Position numbers and translations under genes: made by a program | The notes under the pieces: model-generated | Seen by the model: only the letters and a program-made list of their open reading frames with translations | What the model was told of the DNA's origin: nothing | Database searches by the model: none | Source: Anaeramoeba ignava | Taxonomy: Eukaryota > Metamonada > Anaeramoebidae | DNA length: 22,500 bases | Assembly: GCA_028826165.1 (NCBI GenBank) | Contig: JAPDFW010000127.1 | Span: forward strand, 1-22,500 | Reading direction: 5' to 3' | Shown here: piece after piece, positions 10,435-20,816 of the stretch | Position numbering within the stretch: the first letter of the stretch is position 1 | How the letters are laid out: the number at the start of each line of letters is the position of its first letter

Positions 10435-13400
10435 TTAATTATTATTGTCAAAAAAGTTTGATAATTGTTTAATAAGCGCTTTTAATTTTTCATCTTCTAA
10501 TTCCTTTTCATTAAACAATTCTATAACTTTATTTCCAAAATTTTTATTTTGGACATTTTGAAAATTCTGTTTAAATTCTATTGATAAATGATGAGAAATT
10601 TTAAAGAAAATTGCAAGAAGATTATTTAGAAAAATAGTTTTTTTCTGATAAGAATCTTGACGAGAAATATTCCAATTCAAATCAAGGAATTTGAGAAAAA
10701 GATTCTGAGAAAATATTTCATTTTCATTTTCATTTTCATTTTCATTTTCTTTTTCACTGTTAAACAAGATGAATGTTGAAAAAAAATCAATAAATATTTG
10801 AGAAAGGAAATTTGAATTAAACAAAACGGAATTATCAAGAAGAAGATGCAAATATTTTCCCAGATCTTCTTTTAAATTGGTAAATTTTGATAATGAAAAC
10901 TTTGGAAGTTGAGAATTCCATTTTGAAATGAATTTTTGGAAATGGCGAAATAATTGATTTTTTGGATCAAAAGAAATTCCATAAAACTGAATAAATAGTA
11001 GAATGATGAAATGAAAAAAATTGATGAATATTTTTTGTCTTGATTCAAGATCAATCGAAGTGTCTTCAAAAAATAGGCAAATTTTATCTGATAGAGAAGA
11101 GAACACATCGGAAAATTCTTTTGTCAAAATTATTTTTGTAATGTTGTTTTTGTTGTATTTTCCTTTTTTGTTGCGTATTTTCATGTGTTCTTGATATATA
11201 ACTTCGAAAATATAATCTGTATTTGCGATTTGAAATTCTGTTATTGATTCTTTTGTGATTACAAGAATTGCTTTTAAAATATCGATTTTGAATAATTTTG
11301 AATTTTGAAGAACAGCTTCCGAATAAATAAACAAGAGAAGATTTTCTACAAGAAAACAAACATAACGCCGCCATTTGGCTTGCGAAATTGGTCCTTCTTT
11401 TCGTATTGAATACTCTATTTGAGAAAATATTTTGATAAAATATCCTGAAGAATCAATGATTTTCTGGATTTCTGAAATTTCGATCTGTTGTTCCATTTCT
11501 ACGTTTTGATTTGGAGAAGAATTGATTTGCTCTGAATATTTTTTTAATGGAGTAAATAGTTTGCCATAATATCCCAATATGATATCTTCGCCATTCAAAG
11601 AAAGAAATTCTGTGCAGTCCTTTTCAGATTGCAAACATATTTTCAATATTTTTAGTCGATTCAATATTTGGAAAAAAGGTTCATTTTTTTCTGGGTTTTC
11701 GTGTAAAGAAAGTTTAATAAGAAAAAGTCTGATTTTCTCGTTTTGCAGTGATGATTCGCAAAAGTTATCAATGATAAATTGCAATTCCTCATCTGAAACT
11801 ATTTTGGGAATGAAAATAATTGAAGGCATCACTTCTGAACTCAGTTGTGAATCAAGAAATATATCACAAACTTGGCCCGATTTTTTGCAAATAAAACTCC
11901 AAATTTTGAGGTATAAAACAATTTGATTTTTGTTTTGCAAAATCTTTTGTTTTTCAATGGAAGATGATAAGTTATATTTTGTGTATTGAGAAACAACAAA
12001 TTGCAGAAATTCTAAAAGTGAATCTTGTGCGTTATCTATAATCATTGTTTGGTCTTGAATTTGCAAGAATAGTTTCCAAAAAGTTGCTAATTTTGTGTTG
12101 TAAAATTCCAAGGATTCCAAATCAAATATCATTTTAGTCAAAAATGGAGCAAGCTCTGTAAGCCTATAAATTTCGTAATCCGATTGAAATTTAGGCATCC
12201 AAATATCAACAGTTTTAATCCACGAAATTCTCTCTTCTTGAGTTATGCCCGATCTCGATATTTGTAATATTATACTGTTTGTTTTTTCTCGGATTGTCTT
12301 TGAAGACGAGTAGAAATATCCAAACAAATAATTTTTTTTTTCAGTGAAAAAACTTGAAACATATTGGTTCATTTTGATTGATTTTTCCAATTCTTCAAGA
12401 TATATTTCATGAATAACACCAGGTATAATTGTTGTAAAATTCTCTAATAGTTTGTATGTTCGTAATTTTTGGAGTGAATCGTTCCAATAAATCATATTGA
12501 ATACAAATCCCAAATGATTTTTGAATTGAGTTATCGATATGATTTTTTTGGTTGTTTTAATCAGAATATTAATCAATTTTTCTGTTAGTTCTGTGTTGTT
12601 GTATGCAAATATAGGAAGAATTGTTGTGAAAAATTTCTGATCAAATTGATAAAGAATGTATTTTTTCAAGAATTTTGATTCCAGTAGCATTTTTCTATCT
12701 AAAACAGATAATTTCAATTCATCTTCATTATTATTATTATTTTCATTATTTTCATTATTTTCATTATTTTGATTTTCATCTTCATTTTCATCTTGAAGAT
12801 TTACATCCTTTAATAAAGTAACTATAAATTGTGTTATAAAATTTGATTGTCTAATAACCTTTTCTTGAATCGTTTTCTTTCTTGAGATTTTTGTTTTAAT
12901 AGGAGAATCATTTCCAAGAAATGTGTGAATCACTTTAGATATAAAGTTTGTTGAAAGAAAAAAATATTTTATGGTGATATTCAATTGAATCAAATAATTA
13001 ATAATATAAAAATAGAAAGCAATGTTATCCCATTCAGAAACATATAAAGGAATCTGAAAAATCATAAATTTGAGGAAGCGAAACAAACAAGATTCTTCAT
13101 CAGACTCCTCAGAAACTGAAGAGTTGATTAAATCTTTTAAAATTGGATTTTGTGAAGTCAAATCAGAATCATCTTGATCTCGAATTTGATCCTCAATAAT
13201 TTTTCTTTTTTTCGTTCTCGAACTCCTTTTCAAATCATTTATTTTTTCTCGATACTTTTTCCACAAAACAGAGAAATCAGAAGAATAAGGAAGAGAATTC
13301 AAAGGATAAAATAATATAATAACATTAAAAACATTCTGATTTAATTGAGATTCTTCAAGATCAAGTAATTTTGCAAAAGAATATTGTAAAATTTTCAAAA

Positions 13401-16400
13401 CAGTTTCATGGACCCAATCAACTTTGCAATCCCAAAATATACTTTCAAACCAGTTGTTATTTGTGTTCATCATTGTATTTAAAATCCAGCGGGAAAGTTT
13501 TCCTGTGTCTCTTTGGTAAATTGTTTCAAGAAGAGATGTTGTAATTGGGCTTGAAATAGAATTTGGAATGTGTGAAAAAATTGCAAGAGTAAAAGTTGTT
13601 AAGAATTTCCCAAAAAGAAAATCTGTATTTGGTGTTGAAGATTGTTGTGTTGTGAATCTATCATATCCTAGAGAAATAGATTCAACAAAACTAACCATTT
13701 CAAAATCAAAAAAGTATTTTCTTGTTAATAATTGAATATTATCATCCCAAACTTCTTTTTGCAAAGTTTTCGGATATTTGATTGGTTTTGTATTATTTTG
13801 ATTTTTGATTTGCTCTGATTTTTCAATTCTCTGATATAAAAGCATATATGCTGAAAATATTTTTTTTGATTTTGTTTTTTGATTTGTTTTTGGGTTATAA
13901 ATTGTTTGTGTTCCTCCAAAGGATTGATATTTCAGTTCTTTCATAGATAGGAGTGAACAATTACTATCATCAAATCTTAACCATTTTGTTATTTTTGTAT
14001 TCCATCTTGGGTTTTTTTCTTTGATAAAAGAATAATAATGTCCTGATTCTGTGTTTCCTAAATGAACTATAATTCCTACGAGTTGGTATTGATAACTTTT
14101 TTCGATTTCTTTTTTATTTTCAATTTCAATTTCATTTTGATTTTCAATTTCATTTTGATTTTCAATTTCAATTTCATTTTGATTTTCAATTTCAATTTCT
14201 TTTTGATTTTCCATTTTAATTTCATTTTCAATTTCGATGTCATTTTGATTTTTAATTTCAATTTCTTGATTTTCAATTTTAATTTCATTTTGATTTTCAT
14301 TTTGATTTTCTTTTTGATTTTCATTTTTAATTTCTTTTTGATTTTCAATTTCAATTTCATTTTTATTTTGATTTTCATTTTTAATTTCATTTTGATTTTC
14401 CATTTCAATTTCATTTTGATTTTTTATTTCAATTTCATTTTGATTTTCCATTTTAATTTCATTTTGATTTTCATTTTTAATTTGATTTTCATTTTGATTT
14501 TCATTTTGATTTTGATTTTGATTTTGATTTTCAATTTCAATTTTCATTTTTATTTTCATTTTGATTTTGATTTTCAATTTCATTTTGATTTTCAATTTTA
14601 ATTTGATTTTGATTTTGATTTTGATTTTGATTTTGATTTTGATTTTGATTTTGATTTTGATTTTGATTTTTCATTTTGATTTTTGATTTTCATTTTTGAT
14701 TTTTTTATTTTTATTTTCATTTTGATTTTGATTTTGATTTTCATTTTCAATAGCATTTTCATTTGTATTTGGACTTGCTTTCATTTTTCCTTCTTTTGTA
14801 AAACTTTCCATATCAAGAGTCATTGGAAATACACATTTACTATTAATTTTATATCTTCTTTGAGTTTCTAAGTTATATTTAAATCGCTTCAAATGAAATA
14901 TTAAAATTTTAGGTAATTCAGTAAAAGAAATACTTTTCACAGCATCAACTTTCTTTTTCAATTCCTCACAATAATATTGATTATCTCTAACAAGCAATTC
15001 ATCTTCAGTATATTGCTTTAAAGATTCTTCAATTGTTTTATTTTTTGCAATATCTAATGAAATTGTATAAAAAGGTTCTTCACGTTTAGAACAGTAATTA
15101 TATTGTTTAACTGAGATTTTATTTTCCACTTTTCCACCGAAAATTTCCCTGAAGTAATTTTCTTGATTTGTTTTCTTCACATATTCTTCCAATTTATCGA
15201 ACAACCTATTTAAAAACTCTTCAGCATCCATTTGAATATTTGTATCCAAGGGTTCCCCATCCCAATCTTTGAAATTTTTAGAAAATTTACGAGGACTAAT
15301 ATCCGATCTTATGCTCTGATCCAAATATGTCAAAATTCTCTGGAAATGATAAAACAAAGGATCACTTTTGGTAGTGCATTCTATTTGCAAAATTCCTCGA
15401 CGAAATTCTTCAACCATATATAATTGTTGCATAATCGAATTTAAATAGCATGTTGCACCAAGATTACGCAATCCGATATATTTTGGTCGTGAGAAATAAG
15501 GCGCCCGACAATTGTAATACCAATTTCCTGAAAAAATTTCAATTTTTTCTTGCAAAGGATCAAGAAATTTGACTACATCAATTATGCTTGAGAAGTTTTT
15601 GAAACAAAATTTTTGCAATAGTTTATATGCTGTATGGCGAGTTTTTTGAGTCAAACATTTTGAGTATTTTTGGTTCTTTTGAGAGGGAATTGTGAACAGA
15701 CAAATTTTTAATACTGCTTGTAATAAATTTGAGTTGATCTTTGATTTTATTTTTGATTGTGAAAATTTGATCACAATTTTGTTGCAAATTTCAAGATAAT
15801 TCAAAAGAACAAAATCGATTTGGAAATTAGTTTCAATACGTTTGCGATTCAAGATTAACTGATGGATTGAGTTGTAAATTTTGTTTATCATCTCTACAAT
15901 TACTGTTCTAAAATTAGGCATTTTAGGTATCAATTCAATGCAATAAAAAATTAAATAATCAAAAATGGCAAAAAAATGGTGATATTGAGCTGTTATTTCC
16001 ACTTGAGTTACAGAATCAATTTCCTCCAATTTTGAAAAGAAAACTCTCAAACAAAAAATACCAAAAGGTTCTTGTTTTTGTGTATTTTCTTTTTGAGAAA
16101 TTTCTTGATCTTTAGAAATACAATCTAAGTATTGTTTTAAAATGTTAGAGATATTATTGTAAATTTGGGCATGAATAAGAGCACTGTTTTGTATAATGAG
16201 TGTTTTTGTTATCCAATCGGAAAATGAGGGGAATTCTTGTAGATAATGAATCCAAATAAGATTTTGAGAAGAAATTAAAATATGCATAATTTGGGAACAC
16301 AAAGTAATTAAATCTGTTAGTTGAATTATATCATTTGAGTTTTGTGTGTTATCCGAAAATTCCATAATTGTATCATACATTCTGTGTACAAATTGTTTTG

Positions 16401-19400
16401 GTGTGTATGGTTGGAAATTTTTAATAGTGTTAATTACAGTACTAGTGATAGAATCATCACTCATAATATCATATATAATTTTTAATGTCATGACAATAAC
16501 TTTTTCTGTAGAGTTTTTTAATATTTCTTGTTGTTGTGTTTGTTTTAATTTTTCTTTTTCTGTAAAATAGAAAAATAATTTGAGAACTTGATGTAATCCG
16601 TTTGTTTGAATAAAAGATGTATTCCAAGAAAAAGAAAGTTGATTTTCATTTTCAATTTGAATATTTTGATTTTGATTTTGATTTTGATTTTGATTTTGAT
16701 TTTGATTTTGATTTTGATTTTGATTTTGATTTTGATTTTGATTTTGATTTTGATTTTGATTTTGATTTTGATTTTGATTTTGATTTTGATTTTGATTTTG
16801 ATTTTGATTTTCTTTTTCATTTTCATTTATAATCTCAATTTGAATATTTTCATTTTGATTTTCTTTTTGATTTTCATTTATAATTTGAATATTTTGATTT
16901 TCATTTTGATTTTGATTTTGATTTTATATTTTGATTATTTTCATTTTCATTTTCATTTATAATTTGAATATTTTCTTTTTCATTTTCATTTATAATTTGA
17001 ATATTTTGGTTTTCTTTTTGATTTTGATTTTGATTTTGATTTTGATTTTGATTTTCATTTTCATTTTCATTTTGATTTTCATTTATAATTTGAATATTTT
17101 CTTTTTCATTTTCATTTATAATTTGCATATTTTGGTTTTCATTTTCATTTTCATTTTCATTTATAATTTGAATATTTTGATTTTCTTTTTCATTTTGATT
17201 TTCATTTTGAAAACGTTCAATTTTTCCAACTGAAATGGAATTTGAAATGGAATTTAAATTTAATTTATAATTTGTTTTCATTCCTTGATTCAAAATGTAA
17301 TAATCAATTACTCGAAGAAAATATAAAATTTTGAAAAATGATTCTGAAGAAATCATCTCATCTGTAATTAATTGTTGAATAGGAAAATTTTTTATATCAT
17401 TAATAGAATGAAATTGTCTCAAAACTTGTTCATTAGTGGGAATCAAAAGAAGCAATTTCCAAATATTTTGACCGATTCTAGTTTCATCAAGATTATCAAG
17501 AAGAGCTCCTGAATATTCTGATAAAATAAAACTTGGCAAATCTTGAGATTTTGGGATTATTGGGTTTTTTTCATGGTGAATATTTGAAAGTTGAGCATTT
17601 TCTAGAATTTTAAGATTAATTCTTCTGGAAAAGAAAAAATTTGTTTCACTCAATATTTTTGCTGTTTCAGGAATATCTCCAAAATCCAATTGATTTTTGC
17701 AAATAAATTTTTGCTGTATTTGGTGGAGGATTGATTGTTTGAAATGATGGATAGTATCATTCAAATAAAATTTCATAGTAAAATTTTGATCTGCGATATA
17801 AATTGTAATGTCAAAAGGTGATTCTTTTAATAAAAATAAATGTCTTTGGAATTCCAAAAAATCAGGATCAATAAATTTCTCAGTTTTTTCAATAAATTTC
17901 AATATAATAAATAAACTTCTATATTTGATTTCTTGGTCAGACACTTGTAAAAAATAGCGCATGCAACGATCTAAAAATTCTTTTCTTTTTTGATTTAAAC
18001 AAAAATTTGGATATTTTTGAAATTGAATTAAAAATGAGGCTGCTTTTGTTAGAACTTGTTGGTCATCGCAATGCAAACAAATTTCCCAGATTTTCTCAAC
18101 ACTTTGCAAAAATGTTTTGTCAGGAATTCCAACAACAATAAATTGTTCTAAATCTCCTTGAATGATTTTGTTGTTAAAATTGACAGAAAAAGAAAAGAAT
18201 TTGAAAAACTCATATTGATTAATAGTCATTGTTTTTTCTTCTAGTTTTAAAGATTTATCAAAAAGAAGGTATGTAATTTCAGAATTTAATATAAATTGTT
18301 GAATCGAAAGAATCCATTTGAGGAAATTATCTTTTTCTTCTTGATTTTTTGTATTTTCAAAAAAGATTTCATAAAGTTTTTGTACAAGATTTTTGGATTC
18401 TTGAATATTTCTTAAGGAAAGAAATTGTTTGAGAATTGTAAATAGAAAATCGAGCTTTATCAAGATGATATTAAATAAATTTTTAAATTTTTAAATTTTA
18501 AATAAATTTTAAATAAATTTTAAATTAATTTTTAACTTTTGTCTTACTTTTAAAGATCGTGAGCAATCCTCTAAAAAATCAATATTTTGAATATTTTTTT
18601 TGTTTAAATTTTCCATGTTATTCTTTTCATTAATTTCAATAGATTTTTCAAAATGACTCAAAATTGTAGAAAGAAATTTCATTTCTTTTTCATGAAAAGG
18701 GAATTTTTTCATAATATTAATAATAAATACAAAACTAAAAGTAGCAGCTTTTTCACTTTGAATATTTTGCAAACAATAAATAAAAATGTTTTGGCAAACT
18801 TTTTGAGAACAATTATCATCAATAAAACTTGAAAAATTCCCAAACAACAAAATTCTCAAATTTTGATCCAAAAATTTATCATTAAGTAAATTCCATACTT
18901 TCTGAATAGGTTTAAAAGAGCATTGCTTTTTTCTTTTGCACATCTGAGTTGCAAACTGGAAAACAAATGAAACATTTTGTTCATTCCACTCAGTAATTTG
19001 GTTAATCTTCTGGAAAAGATCTTCTTTTAACTCCAATGAAATTTTTGGAGTGATCCACAAAAGTGAATCAAAAACTGCTTCATTTGTTGATTTGTCTCCC
19101 TAAAATAAGTCATATTTATTTGATATAAAAAAAATTTTTTTTTCATTCTAAGTTGATTTGTTTTGATCAAGTTGAAAAAATTTCAACTAAAAATTTCAAA
19201 TAAAAATTTCAATTATATGAAGACAATCTAATTGAAATTGTTCACACAAACATGAGTTGCATTCCAAATTTGGTTCAATTCTTTCTTTCCAATGTAACCA
19301 TTTTCGGCGAGGAATTGTAATGTATAATGGGATCTTTTTACTAGTTCTGCATGCAATGTTTTTCCGAATAAAATATCCATAATATTATTTTCTTTCATTT

Positions 19401-20605
19401 TTTTAAAAAATTCACTATTTTTATAAATGAATTTTATAAATGAATTTTATAAATGAATATTAATTTTAATTTTATAAATGAATATTAATTTTAATTTCAT
19501 AAATGAATATTAATTTTAATTTTATAAATGAATTTTTATTTTAATTTTATAAATGAATATTAATTTTAATTTTATAAATGAATATTAATTTTATTTTTAT
19601 AAATGAATATTAATTTTAATTTTATAAATGAATATTAATTTTAATTTTAATTTCAATTTCATAAATGAATATTAATTTTAATTTTATAAATGAATATTAA
19701 TTTTAATTTTAATTTTAATATTAATTTTAATTTTAATTTTATAAATGAATATTAATTTTAATTTTATAAATGAATTTTAATTTCAATTTTAATTTCAATT
19801 TTAATTTCAATTTTAATTTTAATTTTATAAATGAATTTTAATTTTATAAATGAATTTTAATTTTATAAATGAATTTTCATTTTAATTTTATAAATGAATT
19901 TTAATTTTAATTTTATAAATGAATATTAATTTTAATTTTATAAATGAATTGTAATTTTAATTTTATAAATGAATTGTAATTTTAAATTTCATAAATGAAT
20001 TTTAATTTTAATATTTTTTTTTTCAAAATAACACACATTTTTGATAAATGTATTATTTTTTTCTTTGTTCGGGAAATATCCCTTGAAATCTCAGAAATTT
20101 CATTAATTCCAATAACTTTCATTTCCAAAAATGGAGAATTTAAATAACGAAAAGAAAAAGTAATTTTTGCATTTTCAAATTGTTTTTTTGAATCTGAATT
20201 AAAAGGAGATTGCATTTCAAAAACAATTTTAATAATTTCATCCAAAGATTGTTTTGATTGATTTCGAAGTTGTTCATATTTTTCATTGATTATCATGTCT
20301 GTTAATTCAATTAAAGGAAGTAAATATTGAATTTGAAGTGATTCATCAAAATATTTATAATTAAAATAAATTGGTTTTAAAAGCATTTTTATTCTTATTG
20401 CTGAAACTGCTTGTGTTTTATCTAAAAGTCTTGAAATTAATCCTTGAAATCCATTAATAGAATCAAAGAATTCAAGATTTTCATCAAAAAACTGATATTT
20501 TGTTTCTCGAAATGACTAAATTTATTTGGGTTTTTCAAAATCAAATTATTAAAAAATTTTTTTTTGATTTTTAATTATTCTTACAGATTTTATTTGATTT
20601 TCCAT
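10435..20605 (-). CDS. USP9X/FAM-like giant ubiquitin-specific protease, 5 exons, with one frame break and one in-frame TGA
   Basis: Exons (minus): 20605-20585, 20515-20037, 19414-19252, 19099-18548, 18454-10435. Removing one A at 16922-16925 gives about 3,077 residues (USP9X is about 2,550). The start ATG with a 7-codon exon was chosen because GTAAGA follows and phases join. Residues 1-600 are a helical solenoid with USP9X-like text (FFDSINGFQGLISRLLD, LFGKTLHAELVKRS, ELNQIWNATHGDK). About 618-700 is ubiquitin-like (FDITIYIADQNF). The catalytic domain has the Cys box GATCYLNSIMQQLY (Cys1407, codon 15450-15448), QMDAEEF, LPKILIFHLKRF and the His box GNTESGHYYSF (His1877, codon 14040-14038), then WLRFDD. 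It should cleave ubiquitin from substrates. The finger CxxC pairs are degenerate (YNYCSK, YYCEEL), so zinc binding is probably lost. An Asn/Gln/Lys-rich repeat with the TGA at 14673-14671 sits between the Cys and His boxes. A helical tail of about 1,100 residues follows. Confidence 0.87.
10718..10751 (-). repeat. Coding hexamer run, Glu-Asn tract near the USP C-terminus
   Basis: ATTTTC units on the + strand encode an uninterrupted (Glu-Asn)5-6 tract between a helical segment and IFSQNLFLKF. It is a short member of the same hexamer class that forms the larger tracts in this gene. Confidence 0.85.
12721..12800 (-). repeat. Coding repeat, Asn/Glu-rich tract in the USP C-terminal solenoid
   Basis: ATT/TTC-rich units encode a Glu-Asp-Glu-Asn/Asn-Asn-Glu tract of about 25 residues. 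It falls between two ordinary helical segments, ending near FITQFIVTLLKD and beginning before LKLSVLDRK. It is a typical loop expansion for this genome. Confidence 0.8.
14103..14735 (-). repeat. Hexamer-based coding satellite inserted in the USP catalytic domain
   Basis: About 630 bp of ATTTTG, ATTTTC and ATTTCA units (+ strand) encode, on the minus strand, Glu-Ile-Glu-Asn-Gln-Asn, Lys-Ile and Asn-Gln tracts. The left half (14103-14560) is open in one frame, feeding into SYQYQLVGIIVHLG of the His-box region. The right part (14600-14672) reads as Lys-Ile repeats in that same frame, preceded by the single TGA at 14673-14671. The array contains no AC or CT dinucleotide on the + strand at about 14580-14760, so no GT-AG intron can remove it. 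Confidence 0.92.
16640..17210 (-). repeat. Coding minisatellite and (ATTTTG)n hexamer in the USP linker
   Basis: This encodes an Asn/Gln/Glu-rich linker upstream of the catalytic domain. About seven near-copies of NIQIINENE or NMQIINENE (a 27-40 bp minisatellite) occur at 16830-17190, followed by about 23 perfect Asn-Gln hexamers at about 16665-16812. One copy at 16922-16928 has an extra A (ATAAAAT where all other copies read ATAAAT), which causes the gene's frame break. On both sides the frame is open into conserved sequence. Confidence 0.9.
19425..20012 (-). repeat. USP intron 2, about 24-bp satellite
   Basis: The 622-nt intron 20036-19415 consists of imperfect units around TTTATAAATGAATATTAA with variable runs of ATTTTA between them, unit length about 18-30 bp, more than 20 copies. 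The donor GTGTGT joins Ser-Lys-Ile (phase 2) to Glu-Phe-Phe-Lys of the next exon. It holds no gene. Confidence 0.88.
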
Positions 20606-20816
20606 TTAAAAATTATTTATAAAAATTATTTTTATAATTATTTTTATAATTTTTTTGTATATTTTGTCTTTTTAGGAAATGAAAAAGAAAAATGAAAAAA
20701 AAAATGAAAAAAAAATTAAAAAAAAAAGAAGAAAAATTTTTTTTTTCGCTTTTTTTAAATCAAAAAGATCATTCATTCCACTTTTTATCTCTTTTAAAAC
20801 AAGACTTTTCTAATTT
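20606..20816. promoter_or_regulatory. Intergenic spacer: USP promoter/5' UTR and RCC1-BTB 3' region
   Basis: 211 bp separate the USP start codon from the stop of the upstream RCC1-BTB gene, both on the minus strand. It contains a TTATTTTTATAA block next to the USP start, long A and T runs at 20685-20757, TCGCTTTTTTT (20746-20756) and TTCCACTTTTT (20776-20786). Promoter assignment is by position only. Confidence 0.45.

Noticed and set aside
11579-11926. Plus-strand 115-codon open frame
   Set aside because: It is antisense to the continuous USP C-terminal coding region, with no recognisable domain.
14062-14601. Plus-strand open frame rich in Phe, Ile and Asn across the USP repeat
   Set aside because: It is the antisense of the coding hexamer tract. 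The minus strand carries conserved USP boxes on both sides.
14580-14760. A spliced intron removing the TGA in the USP repeat
   Set aside because: The + strand of this stretch shows no AC or CT dinucleotide, so there is neither donor nor acceptor on the minus strand.
16606-17233. Plus-strand Ile-Leu and Phe-Asp open frames and a minus-strand Lys-Ile frame
   Set aside because: They are shadows of the Asn-Gln/Asn-Glu coding minisatellite of the USP gene.
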